Shown here: positions 51,097-62,977 of the stretch, piece after piece
How positions within the stretch are numbered: position 1 is the stretch's first letter
How the letters are laid out: each line of letters opens with the position of its first letter
Origin: Hypoxylon rubiginosum
Lineage: Eukaryota > Ascomycota > Sordariomycetes > Xylariales > Hypoxylaceae
DNA length: 64,000 bases
Direction of reading: 5' to 3'
Assembly (NCBI GenBank): GCA_902806565.1
Contig: CADCXA010000059.1
Location: 620,001-684,000 of the forward strand
Made by a program: the position numbers and the translations under genes
The notes under the pieces: model-generated
Seen by the model: only the letters and a program-made list of their open reading frames with translations
Told to the model about the DNA's origin: nothing
The model's database searches: none

Positions 51097-53515
51097 TTAT
51101 TTTTAATATTATTATATTTATTATTTTTATTTTTAATTTTATTGTTTTTACTTTTAATAAAATAATTATTAATATATTTTTCTTTATTTTAATAATTTTT
51201 ACTATAAAAATTTCCTTAAAAAACATTATTAATTAAATTTATATTATCGTTTAATATTTTTTTAATTTAAAATGGCTTTATTAAAATTACTAAAAAAAGC
51301 TTTAAATTAATTAGTGATTATTTTATTAAATAATATTAAGTTTTTAATAAGTTATTTATTAATATTTATTTTTAATGTTAGATTTTTTTTTTAAATATTA
51401 AAAAACTTAATTACTATATTTTTTAGTGTTAATTTAAATAAGTTAAATAATCGTTAAATTTTATACTTATTAATATAATTATTATTAAAATAAACTACTT
51501 GTTTAAAACTTGATAAATAAAATTAATTTAAATATTAGTTTTTATTAAATTAATTATACAATAAAACTAAACTAATTTTATTATTTAAATTTATATATTT
51601 TTATTTTAAAAACAATTTTATTTTATATATTTAATAATTTTAATTTTTTAAAAAGCTTTAAACTTTAATATTTTAAATTATATAAATAACTTTTTTATAT
51701 AATAGGTTAAATTATTTAATATAATTTAACATTTAATAAAAAAAAACTAAATAACTTATTAAATTATAATTTTATTATAATATAACTTATAAATTTAACT
51801 TTAAATTTTTTTTTATTTAACGTTATTAATATTAATAATTTATTATATTATTTTAATAAAAAATTAAGCGAAATAATAAATTATTTTTTTATTAAAATAA
51901 GTAATTTTACTTTTTTTATATAACTTAAAATAATTTAAATAAAAATAACTAATATTTATAAGTTTTTAATTATTAAAATCTTATTTATATTAAATAATAA
52001 TATATTAAGTTTATTAATTTTAAATAATCTTTTTTATTATAACGTTAAATAATTTAGTTTATATATTATTATATATAATATTAATTATTATTATATATTA
52101 ATTAATTTTACGTTAAACTTTTATATTAAAAATAAAATTAATAGGTTTTAAATTCGTAAAATTTCTATTAAAAGTTAATAAACCTGGCCCTTTTTTTAAT
52201 ATATTAATAAATATATTACTAATTAACAAATATTTATTAAAAATTAATTTAATATATTTTTAATTAACAGTAAATTATTATTTTTATTTATATAAATTAT
52301 TTTTTACAGTATAATTAATACCGAATATATTTATATTAAAATTAAAATTAATAAATTAATAATTTAAATTAATATATTAATATAAATAAGTTTATTAAAT
52401 ATTTAATAAATTTATTTAAACGGAATATAAAAAATAATTAACAGTAAAAATATATATTAATAATAAATTATTTTTAGTTTATTTTATATTATTTAAAATA
52501 ATTAACGTTTTTTTTATATTAATATAATTAAGCGTTTATTTATATTCGCTTATAATAAAATTTAAACGCTAGAAATATTAATAATTAAGTTTTAAATTTT
52601 CTTTAAAAAGTTAAATAAAAATATAATAATAATTTTAATTTATAAATTTAATGATATTTAATAAAATATATTAAGATTAATTTTAATAATAAAAATTAAT
52701 AACTAATTAATTATATATAAAAACATTAATATTAATTTAATTAATAATAATTTTAATAAAATATATAAAATATATAAAATTATTTTCTTTTTATATTTAA
52801 ATAAATTATTAATTAGTTAAAACTTAAAACTTTTATATAAATTATAACGTAAAATTAATAAAAACGTTTTAAAAACCTAACGAAAAAAATAAAATACTAT
52901 TAATAAAAATAATTTTAAAGATATTAAAACTATTATAATTAATAAAACTATTAAAAAGAAATTAATAATATTAAAAAATATAAAATTAATATATTAAATA
53001 ACTTTTAAAAATACTTTTTAAAATTTATAAATATTTATTACTTATTTAACGTTAAATATTAACTGTAATTTTACTGAATTTTAAGTGGGTTTTATATTTT
53101 TTAACGGTTTTTTTAATTATATTATTAATAAATTTAATATTTAAATATAAAAAAAACTTAATTAATATTTTATTTAAGTAATTTTTATATTATAAAAGTA
53201 TATTATAATGTTTTTAAAAATTTAGCGACTAATTAAATGTTTTTTTATTTAAATAATATAAATATAATAAAAAAACAAGGATTTTTATTAATTAAAATTA
53301 AAATTAATTATAATTAAAATAAAATAAAATAAAATAAATAAATATAATAAGTTATTTACTTTAAAACTATTTTAAAAACTTGTTTTATAAACGAAAAAAT
53401 CTTTATATAATAATAATATATTTTATAAAAAAAATAAAATTAATTAATTAAAATTAAAATTAAATTAATATAATATAATTAAAATAAGGTTTTAAATAAA
53501 TAAAAATAGTATTAA

Positions 53516-53686
53516 TTATAAAAATTTAAATATATATAAAGCTTATTTTATTAAAAATTTAAAGTTACAATTAATTATTTAAAGTTTTATAAACTTTAGT
53601 TATTTAAATAAGCTAGTTTTAAAATAAATTTTATTTTAATTTTTAGTATATTTTATTAATATAATAAATGTTTTTAACGTTTATTA
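53516..53686 (+). repeat. 171-bp direct repeat, copy 2
   Basis: Partner of 43529-43699; see that entry. Confidence 0.6.
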
Positions 53687-55341
53687 ATAATAATATAAAT
53701 AACAGTTTAAATTTAGTTATAATATATAAATATTTTATTTTAATATTAATATTTAATTGTTTTTTATTTATTATATTTATTATTTTTAAAATAAATAATA
53801 TATTATTAATTTCTTTTATTTTTTTAAATTTTTTATTTAAGGTATAATTTTTAGAATTTAATAAAATATATTTTTTAATTAAAACTGTTATTTTTTTATA
53901 TTAACAGTTTTTAAATTATTTTAAAAAATGTTTAAGTTTTTATTAAATATTTTATTTTTATTAAAAATAATATCTTTTATATTAATTATTTTATTTAAAT
54001 AAAATATTTATATATAATATATATTTAAAAATTAATAACTAATTAAATATTTAATTTAGGTTTTTAAATTTAATTTATTTAATTTATATAAATAAAGCCT
54101 TAAATTTTTTATTATAATAGATATTTTATATATATATATTTATAAATATATTTAATTTAGTTTTTTATTTTTTAATATAAAAGATTTTTATTTTTATTTA
54201 ACTGTTTTAAAAAATACGTCGAATAAAATCTTTTAATTAATCTTAATTTTTAATATATAATTATATAAATAAATAATAACTTTAAATATTTTTAACTATA
54301 AATATATTAGTAATTTTATTTTAGTTTATATTACATGTATTTTTATTTTTATTATATTTTTTAAATGTTTAATTTTATTATTTTAAACTTATATATTTAA
54401 TATTAAAAGTTTAATTTTACTTCTACGTGTTTTTAAGTTTTTTTTAATAATTAATTTATTAATAATTATTTTATTATTAGTTTTTATTATTTTTATAATA
54501 ATTTTATATTAATATTTTAATTATTTTAAATAACTATTTATTATATTAAAAACCGTTTTTATTTTATAATTTTTAAATATATAATTTTAAGTTATTTTTA
54601 ATATTTAATATATAAAAATAAAATATAAATTTTCTTTAATAAATGTTTTTTTATAATTATAAAAATTAAAAGTAATTTATTTTTTTAATACCTAATAATT
54701 TAATTTAAAAACACGTTAAATTTATTATTTTATTTTAAATATATTATAAGTTTTATATTTAATTTTTATTAATTCTTAAATAATTATTTTTTAAAATATA
54801 TTTATAAGGTGTTTTAAAATTTAAAGTTTTAAATGTTTTAATTTATAATATTATCTTTAAATATTTTTAATTAAAAAAACTTATTTAATTTATATATTAT
54901 ATTTAGTTTTTTAATTAAAAATGATTATTAAATAATATTTATTTTTAGTTAATTAAATAATATATTTAATTTATTATAATAATAATTAATTTATTATTTA
55001 AAATAATTTAATAAATTAAAAAGTATTTATTTATTATTAAAAAAAATGTAATTAATATTTTTTTTATAAACTAATTATATAGTTATTTTTATAATTCTTT
55101 AAATTTTATTTTAAATTAAAAAGTTTTAAATTTTAATTTATTTTTTTTAAATAATTATATTTATATTTAAAGCTTTAAGTTTTTTAAAACCTTTTTAATT
55201 TTAAAAGTTAATTAATTTTTTAATTTAAAGTTATTATATATTTTTTTTAAAAAAAATATAATAATATTTTATAAATTAATAACGTTAATTATATATTAAG
55301 TAGCTATTAATTAATATAATATTTTATTTTATTTTTTTATT

Positions 55342-55440
55342 TTTTTTAAAAAATATTATTATTACGAGTTTTAAAAAAATTAATATAAAAAATTCCTAGC
55401 GAATCTTTTATTATATGTTTTTATATTATATTAACTTTAT
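55342..55440 (+). repeat. dispersed repeat shared with the right AT block, copy 1
   Basis: At least 99 bp align without indels to 63902-64000, where the window ends, so the repeat may be longer. The shared core is AATTCCTAG(C/T). It shows that the AT blocks on both sides of island 2 contain members of one family. Confidence 0.65.
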
Positions 55441-57250
55441 ATTATATTTAAATTAAATAATAAGAAATTAAAGTTTTTATTATATTTATTTAATTAGTTA
55501 AATTTATTCGGCTTTTTAATTAAATATATTTATTTTAATAAGTTTTATTATTTATTATTAGTTATTTAAGTTTTTATTTTTAACTTTAATTTTTTAATTA
55601 TTAATTTAAATATATATATAAAAAAATATAACTTAAATTAAAAGTTTTATATAATTAAAAAGATTTTAATAATACTAATTATTAATTAATATAAAACCTA
55701 ATAATATAAAATTAATAAGTTATTTAAATTTAAATTTAAATTAAATAAAAATTTTAAATAAAAAAATATATTTAATATATAATAATAACTTAATAATTAC
55801 TTTATTAAACTTAAACTTAGTAATTTTTTTAAAAAAGTTATATAAGTTTTATATAAATAAAACTTTAATTCGATTTAAATATAAAATAATTTAAAAATTA
55901 AATTTATAATTTAATTAATTAAATTTTTAATAATATAATAATAAATTAATTTATTTATATATAATAATTTTTATAATTTTTATAATTTATATAACTTTTA
56001 TAAAAGCTTTAAATTTAAGTTTATATAAAAATATTTTTTTTATAATTTATAAGTTATTTTTTTAAATAAATATTAATATTTTAAACTTAATTTTTAAATT
56101 TTTATTTTAAATTATTATATATATTTTATATATTATTATACCTTGTAAAAAAATTCTATAACCAGTAAAATAAACCTTAAAAAAAAAGCCACGTATTTAA
56201 GCTTTTTAAAATTTATAAATAATTATAATTTAAATATATAGCTTTTTTTTTTAAAGCGGTTATAAAATTTTAATTTTTTTTTACTTACGTTTTTATTTTT
56301 CGGTTAATTAAAAAAAAGATCGGTTAATTTTTTTTTATTAAAGTTTTTTTTATTATAAATAAATTTAAAAACTTTTTTAAATATTTTTTTTATTTTATAT
56401 ATTATTTTAATTATATAATTATAAAAATTATTTATAAAATTTTTATATTATAAAATATTATTAATAAATTATAATTTCTTAGTTATTTTATAAATAATAA
56501 TTTAACTTTTATAAAGTTTTTTTATTATAATTAAAAAATCTTTTATTTATAAATTTAAATATTATATTTTAAATATTTTATAAAATTTAATTTTAAATAT
56601 AGTTATTTTTTAGGTTTATAATTATTAATTTACGTTTTTAAAATTCTTAAAAAATATTATTATTTCTTTATACTTTTTTAATATTATCTTTTTTATTTAA
56701 TTTTATTTTATTATATTAAACGCTTAATTTTTAATATTATTTTTATATTAATTTTTTAATAATATAATATATAAATTTATAATAATTTATTATAATTTAA
56801 TATATATAATTATTAAATTCTTTTATTATTATAATTTATTTTATATATAATTTTTTATATTTATTATAATAATTTATATTTATTTTATAATTAACTTTTT
56901 TATTTTTTATTAAATTTAAAATAAGTTAAAAAAAATTTTTTTTTAATTTAAAATAAGTTTAATTTTTTTAGTTTTATTATAATAAATTCTATAAATTTAT
57001 TTAATTTTATAAAAGCGATAATAATATTAATTTTTTTATTATATTTTTTTAAAATTATATTAAAAAGTTTTAATAATTTAACTTTTAATTTAAATTTGTT
57101 TTTTTAATTATATTAATTTTTTAAATTAATTAAAATTTTGAAAATTTTTTTATTATTATTATTTAATTATATAAATATTTTAAATAAATAATTTTAATAT
57201 TTTTTTTATATATAAATAATATTAAAAAAATAATAATAAAATTTTTAATA

Positions 57251-57402
57251 ATTAAATTTAAAAGTTAATTAAATTAAATTTAAATTTATTTATTAGAAAA
57301 TATATAATTTTTATATTATTATTATATATAAAATCTTAATTTTATAAGTTTATTTAATAAAAATTTATTTATTTTTAACTATTAATTAATTTTTAAATTT
57401 AA
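57251..57402 (+). repeat. 152-bp dispersed repeat, copy 2
   Basis: Partner of 40751-40902; see that entry. Confidence 0.6.
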
Positions 57403-57638
57403 TAAAAGTTTTTAAAATTATAAATCTTAAAATATTTAAATTTATTTTTAATATTATTTATATTATATTAAATATTTAAAATTTTTTATTTTAAAAAATA
57501 AACAAGATAACATTTAAGATAAGAAAAAATAATAGCGAAATTAATAAACTTAAACTATTAGTACCTCGCTACGTAAATACCACCTTCTACCTAGTACATT
57601 CGCTCTGATATCCAAGATGCCTAACGTCAAATGGTACC

Positions 57639-58531
57639 TCAAACTGCCAACTGCTCGGCGACGCCCTCGGGTGAACAGCTCACGAAGCGCCATCGACCCG
57701 AATGCCACACGGGGATAGCCTTGGTCATGACCGTCTTGGCTATGCCCTTAAGGGGCGGGAAGACCTCATGCCACATGCCGTCTTCAAAGGTGACGGTCTC
57801 CATATTCAAAAAGAAGACGGGCAAGGTGTTGAACAGGAAGCCCAAGGTGACCTGCTTCTTGCCTAAAATACGGGATTAGATCTGTTGAGCCTATAATATA
57901 GCGTAGGTAAGATGAAGTTGACTTACCAGCAGCGTCCGCAATACCGAGAATATCAATCGGCGTGTCAGGGGTATTGTATTGGGCGAGTGCTACAATAGCT
58001 GGTGGTTCGGACTTGAGGTGGCTGTGCAGCGGTTTCTTGAACGAGTCCATAATGGCAATGAGTTCGGTGGCGGAGAAGTCGGCGCCTTTGTCCTGAAGAT
58101 ATTTCTTCATGCGCTCCATCCCGCCGTAGAAGGCTTCGTGCTCGTGCACTGCGCCGTCCATCAAGCCTTGCCGACCGGCGGCTTTGTCGATGTTGGGGAA
58201 GAATTCGGTTTCTTCATAGTGGTGGTGTTGCGCGACACAATCAACCCAGGCAAGACAATATCCGACAAAATCGGACTTATCAGGGGGGCTCTGTAGTCGG
58301 GGCGCTTGCTGATAGATGCTATTGAAACCGCGGATAAAAGAGTTGTGGCTCAGGGCCATGTGGGAAGCTTCGATAGTGAACGGGTCATCCTAGAGAGCTG
58401 CACTGTCAGTAAACTGCGATAACAGAGCGACGGACTGTCAAATTATTGCATGCCTTGCCTGTTTCAAACTTGGGAGTATGGATCAAGGATAACGGCGTAT
58501 CCGTGTACATCGGAGGCGCAGTGCTGGCCAT
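57639..58531 (-). CDS. hemerythrin-like (HHE domain) protein
   Basis: Predicted di-iron or metal-binding helical-bundle protein of the fungal hemerythrin-like family. Preferred exons are 58531-58454, 58389-57927 and 57862-57639, giving 254 residues. The first junction then uses a GC donor (AAG|GCATGC) and yields FETGKDDPFT, which fits my memory of relatives. A GT donor at 58435 (GTCCGT) is also in frame and would insert six residues. The second intron is a normal GTAAGT..TTTTAG. Candidate metal ligands sit in QHHHYEETEFFP (about residues 70-81), HEHEAF and LHSHLKSE, the expected H..HxxxE..H..H arrangement. The C-terminal part after the last intron (FEDGMWHEVFPP, a Trp and Arg-rich end) also fits fungal members. 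The gene is divergent from P450 D with only 312 bp between them, so the pair could be co-regulated. Confidence 0.85.
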
Positions 58532-58843
58532 GTTGATTTGCAATACTAGGGTTTTACAATTAGGTAGAATAGAATGCCGATGTTTTCTAAGCTATCTAAC
58601 CTACTGAACTTCCCTTGAGGATCTATTTAAAAATCTCGATAATATGACTTCGGGGTGAGTGCTAGGTTATCTATCAGAGCTACAAAGGGCGGGGTTAGCA
58701 TACATTAAGGACCACAGGGGGTGCTGTACCTGGTAGAACGTACCTAGGGGGTACCTACCTAGGTACCTAATGCTAAAAACGGACCCCGGCCCTACCGCCC
58801 CTGCCCGCCCTCCTATTTCAGTTGGGGCTCAAGCCCCGGCTGT
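58532..58843. promoter_or_regulatory. short divergent promoter (hemerythrin-like gene / P450 D)
   Basis: A 312-bp region between two divergent coding regions. It contains clustered GGTACCTACCTAGGTACCTA-type palindromic repeats at about 58740-58769. These are common microsatellite-like sequences in this window, so a specific operator role is not established. Confidence 0.45.
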
Positions 58844-60684
58844 TTGGTTCTCGATCCACTCCAGGTTGTGGGCACCCTACTCCTTCTTTTGTTCTTCAGC
58901 TGGCGGCTTTGGACTTTCACGTTGGTTCCTATGTTTTGGACTGATGAACCCAATGTGCTACCATACTGGATACCACTTGTGGGTAAGTGTTGGTTTGACA
59001 GGTCCTTTACTCTCGAAAACCCCAGGTACCTAAGTACATGCCTGGGTACCTCCCTGGGTACCTCCCTGGGTACCAACCTACGTGTAAGTAGGTAGGTACA
59101 TGTACGTAGCCGAGTCTGATTTGAGTATTAGGTCACACCTGGGCATTCATTCGCAATCCCGAGAAACTGATTAACGATGGATTGTAAGTAGTGCCAATAA
59201 CTCAACAGCTGAAGCCTACTTACTGACAAACCTTTCTAAGCCATTACTTCGGTAGTAACCAGCCTTTTTCCATCGTGGTAGCTGGCCGCAGGACCATTAT
59301 ACTTCGAGATGTACAGGACGTCGCTACAGTTTGGCGGAATACCCAAGCGCTCTCCATCGATCCATTCGTGGTCTTGACGTTGGGTGCGTTCGGCATTGGC
59401 AAGCCAACCTTAGAAAAGATCTTCACGGATCCGCGAGACTTGATCCAAGGCCAGGCACGGATGAAGTCTGTGCTGATCAACAGTAACCCTAACAATAAAG
59501 TCTATATGGACTTAGAACGCGAGTGGTTTACCTCACAGCTGCTGGCACCAGAGGCCCTTCGAACACTTCAGAAGAAATATCTTGCCTACCTCAATGAGTC
59601 GCTGTCGTGGACGGCTCTCTCACCCACGTACGTTCTATCGCGCGCATCTTCCCCTGAAACGACTACGGTCGTATCCCTCGGAAAGTTTTGCCAGTATACG
59701 GTCTCCTACTGTAGTACGAATACCTTCTTCGGTAAGAAGCTTCAGCAGATTGCTCCTGATTTTTTGCAGCACTATCAGGAATTCGAGAAAGGAAGCTGGA
59801 AGATTTTCTACCGCCTGCCTTCGTTTCTGGCCGTCGATTCACACCGGGCCAAGGAGAGGGCTGTAGATGGACTGGCCAAATACTTGAGTATGCCGGACCA
59901 AGATCATTCCGAACTCGAGTGGATTTTCCAAACCATAGTGAGCGAGCTTGGTTATTTGGGTGTTGGAGACCAAGACATCGCCGCATTTGTCATGGTCATC
60001 ATATGGGCGTGAGTCGCAACCCGCCTTCTCCAAACTAGAGTGCCTCTCTGACGCAGGACACACAGAATCAACAACAATGCACACAAGGTTGCATTCTGGA
60101 TCCTAGCGCATCTGCTGCACAACCCACCCTATCTCTTAGCCGTGTGTGACGAGATCGATGCCGCCTTCTTGGGGCGAGAAAGGGGGTCGGAAGGGGAGCC
60201 AAGCATGGATATTTTGCTCAGCGCCTGTCCTCACCTTGACGCAATCTGGTACGAAACCATGCGGGTATACAACGCAACATCCGTAATACGCCAGGCGACT
60301 TGGCCCTGTACAGTAGGTGGCAAACGGGTGCATGTCGGGGACCAATTGATAGCTCCGTTTAGACAATTCCACCTGAACCGCGACATCTTCGGCCACGACG
60401 CAACAGCCTTCCGCCCAGAAAGATTCCTAGAGAACAGGACTCTACCCCGGACCAAGGGTTATGCGCCGTTTGGCGGTGGGTATACGTACTGTCCCGGGCG
60501 GCTATTTGCGCAGCGCGAGATTTACTTGTTTGTGGCGATGACACTGCGGAGGTTCGAGATGGGGCTCGTGCCACGGGAGAGGGGGCCAAGGATGCCCCAG
60601 GTTGACAAAGAGACGCCCTCCGCAGCTGCAATGAGTCCGGATGAGGATGTGTTAGTGCTGCTTCAGCAACGGAAGCATGTCTAG
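58844..60684 (+). CDS. cytochrome P450 D (CYP7/CYP8-like fungal type), start codon not found
   Basis: Exons 58844-58982, 59132-59183, 59241-60008 and 60057-60684 join in phase with GT-AG introns of 149, 57 and 48 bp and encode 528 residues from 58844. Residues 6-20 form a hydrophobic anchor followed by DEPNVLPYWIPLVGHTW. The I-helix region has THRINNNAHKVAFW, ExxR is ETMR, the PERF motif is FRPERF, and the heme loop is YAPFGGGYTYCPG with Cys465. The asparagine-rich I-helix and GGGxxxCPG loop resemble fungal P450s related to oxysterol 7-alpha-hydroxylases. No ATG precedes the anchor in frame: codon 58844 is TTG, and the first in-frame ATG (58931) would remove the anchor. Either a small upstream exon exists, a non-AUG start is used, or the start was lost. 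Otherwise the gene is undamaged. Its first intron carries a 12-bp minisatellite. Confidence 0.82.
59041..59076 (+). repeat. 12-bp minisatellite, three units, inside intron 1 of P450 D
   Basis: CCTGGGTACCTC is repeated three times (the third unit ends CAA). It explains why this intron is 149 bp while the other introns of the gene are 48 and 57 bp. Confidence 0.75.
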
Positions 60685-61297
60685 AAACATAGGTTATTGC
60701 ACTGCATGGTAAATGCACAACTAACTAACCTCATCCAACTAACCTTAAAGTAACCCTAACTCTAACCAGTTCCTAAATTACAACATAATTGCGGTTTGTA
60801 AAGTGCTTGGAAAGTTGCTTAAGCTTAGAATGAGGATATCGCAAGATTGATACCTAAGTCTAGTTTGATGGTTATAGGTCTATACCTAGGTAGGTCCCGT
60901 GGTGATACCGCCTGGTGAGGTGGCCTTGGATTAATGGGTGGGTGGGTCCGCCGCATTGCCAATAAACATCGTTGCAATATTATAGGCCGACCCGTCAGAT
61001 GTTAGGTTACACAACCTAGCGGCCAGTGTGCATCCTACCTAACATGAAATAATGCCTGTTCGTGTTGGCGACCCATCTCTTTGCTTTGCTTTTCCCGGAT
61101 CCGCGGCCCCCTTTTCGAATCTCCTCGTTAAACCCGTAGCTTTCACGCTAACCACTACCTCCAGTCTCCCAATTGTGACTTGATCACCGGCGACCACATG
61201 GTTCTACTGGGCTTGTAGATAGCTTCATCGGGGCTGCTCTTCTACTTTCTTCTCCGGGCCCTTTCTGCTAGTTGCTAGTCAGACATTTTCCGCAGCC
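60685..61297. promoter_or_regulatory. upstream region of the MFS transporter gene
   Basis: A 613-bp spacer between P450 D and the transporter, both on the plus strand. CT-rich tracts at 61230-61270 just before the start codon are typical of fungal leaders. There is a short TAACCCTAAC near 60751, too short to be called telomeric. No gene seen. Confidence 0.5.
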
Positions 61298-62977
61298 ATG
61301 TCCAAGGAAAGCCCACCTCCCATCACGACTACGAACAACTCCACATCCAGCGCCCCTGAAGGCACGAGCACGACAGACGCCAAGCCACCATCGAGCCGTA
61401 AAGGAGTGCAGTTTTGGCTCGTCTTTCTCAGTCTCTGCTTCGCTGGTTTCGTTGCCGCCACCGACAGCACCATCATCTTCACAGCTTTGCCCACTATCTC
61501 AAACGAACTGGGGGGACAAGCGCAATATATATGGCTGGGGAATGCCTACGTCTTCTCGTCCACCGCCATCCAGCCGCTCTATGGCCAGCTGGCCAACATC
61601 TTCGGGCGACGGTATCCGATGATTGTGTCGGTAGCGCTTTTCGCCCTGGGAAGCGGCATCGCGGGCGGAGCCAACACTTCAGCCATGTTCATCAGTGGGC
61701 GTTTGGTCCAGGGGCTCGGGGCAGGTGGTATGGTCATGCTGATTGACCTGATCGTCTGCGACCTCCTTCCGTTGCGGGAGCGCAGCACCTATCTAGGTGC
61801 CGTGCTGGGAGCATGTGCAGTCGGCAGTCTTGTTGGGCCCGTCATTGGAGGTGCCATCGTGACCCGTACGACTTGGAGATGGGCATTCTGGATTAACTTA
61901 CCCATTTGTGCGGTGACGCTGGCGTCCATGATCCCTTTCTTACGCCTCTCGTGGAAAAGGTCGCCGTCCTGGATGCACTCCCTTCTGCGCATAGACTATT
62001 TGGGCAACATTATCTTTATCGGTTCCATCACCTCCATACTGATCGGCCTTGTCCAGGGTGGTATCGTGTATCCTTGGGGCTCATGGAGGACTATTTTGCC
62101 CCTCGTCGTCGGCTTCGTGGGATGGGCCGTGTTCTTCGTCCAGCAGAATTTCTGCGCTGAACCTACGATGCCACTTCGTCTATTCGCGCACCGCACCTCA
62201 GCTATCGTCTATCCACAGGATTTTGTCGTCTCCGTCCTCCTAGAATGGGCCATATATATCCTTCCTCTGTACTTCCAGTCGCAACTTTCGGCTTCTGCTC
62301 TGACCTCTGGCCTCGACATATTACCAATAAACGCTTTCATGATTCCCACCGGCGCTGTCGCTGGAGCCATCTTGACGAAAACTGGTCGCTACAAACCTCT
62401 CCATTGGGCCGGTTTCGGCGTGCTCGCCATTTCATGCGGTCTCCTCTCTACCATGTCCTCCTCGACCAGTACTGTTGCTTGGGCATGGTTCGAGATCCTC
62501 GCCGGCATCGGCATTGGTCTTCCACTCACTACACAACTTCCCGCCATCCAGGCTGTGATCCCTGAGTCCGACACGGCAATTTCCACGAGTACCTACTCCT
62601 TCGTCCGGTCTTTTGGGTTCGTGTGGGGCGCTACCATCCCGTCCATCGTGTTCAATAGCCGTGTCAACGCCATGCTAGACTCCGTTGATGACTCCAACGT
62701 CAGGGCGGCGCTGGCCAACGGTGGTGCGTACAGCTTCGCGCTTAGCGTTAAGAACCTGACCGGTCCGACACTCGAACAGACACTCCATGTATATAAAGAA
62801 GCGATGCGCATCGTTTGGCTCGTGGGTCTCGCGTTTGCGTTAGTGGGTTTCCTTTTGGTGTTTGCGGAAAAACATATCGATATGCGGATTATATTGGAAA
62901 CTGAATTTGGCCTAGAGGGTGCTAAGGAAACGAAGGAATCAGAAAGCGCTGTAAACGAAAAAGTTATAAAATGCTAA
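61298..62977 (+). CDS. MFS drug:H+ antiporter, DHA2-type (14-helix) exporter
   Basis: Predicted plasma- or vacuolar-membrane proton antiporter that exports small toxic compounds or metabolites. It is a single exon of 559 residues. The N-terminus is a Ser, Thr and Pro-rich cytosolic tail of about 40 residues. The first helix contains FAGFVAATDSTIIFTALPTI, the classical DHA2 start. Motif A is a variant, GQLANIFGRR. Motif C appears as GSLVGPVIGGAI. The motif GRLVQGLGAGG in helix 4 and RWAFWINLPI after helix 5-6 are also characteristic. Length and hydrophobicity fit 14 helices. The start at 61298 has a good fungal context (GCCATGTCC). The stop codon lies about 20 bp before the right AT block, and the last codons (NEKVIKC) are AT-rich. 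Its neighbour P450 D on the same strand makes a tailoring-plus-export pairing plausible. The substrate is unknown. Confidence 0.92.
   Translation: MSKESPPPITTTNNSTSSAPEGTSTTDAKPPSSRKGVQFWLVFLSLCFAGFVAATDSTIIFTALPTISNELGGQAQYIWLGNAYVFSSTAIQPLYGQLANIFGRRYPMIVSVALFALGSGIAGGANTSAMFISGRLVQGLGAGGMVMLIDLIVCDLLPLRERSTYLGAVLGACAVGSLVGPVIGGAIVTRTTWRWAFWINLPICAVTLASMIPFLRLSWKRSPSWMHSLLRIDYLGNIIFIGSITSILIGLVQGGIVYPWGSWRTILPLVVGFVGWAVFFVQQNFCAEPTMPLRLFAHRTSAIVYPQDFVVSVLLEWAIYILPLYFQSQLSASALTSGLDILPINAFMIPTGAVAGAILTKTGRYKPLHWAGFGVLAISCGLLSTMSSSTSTVAWAWFEILAGIGIGLPLTTQLPAIQAVIPESDTAISTSTYSFVRSFGFVWGATIPSIVFNSRVNAMLDSVDDSNVRAALANGGAYSFALSVKNLTGPTLEQTLHVYKEAMRIVWLVGLAFALVGFLLVFAEKHIDMRIILETEFGLEGAKETKESESAVNEKVIKC

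Larger units (their letters stand above)
27860..57540. repeat. 30-kb AT-only block, RIP-destroyed transposons
   Basis: Almost 30 kb of A and T with very few G or C and nearly no CpA, flanked on both sides by sharp composition edges. No translatable frame of 60 codons exists across the block. Recognisable substructures are two copies of a terminal-inverted-repeat element, three other repeat pairs with one or both copies here, a 21-bp minisatellite and a 25-nt poly-T run at 28438-28462. The simplest reading is a nest of transposons mutated by RIP. A centromere-like role cannot be excluded from sequence alone. Confidence 0.85.

Noticed and set aside
27860..57540. Centromere interpretation of the AT block
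   Set aside because: Possible in fungi with AT-rich centromeres, but dispersed transposon-like repeats and similar smaller blocks nearby explain it without that assumption.
60751..60760. TAACCCTAAC telomere-like sequence
   Set aside because: Less than two units of the telomere repeat, expected by chance.
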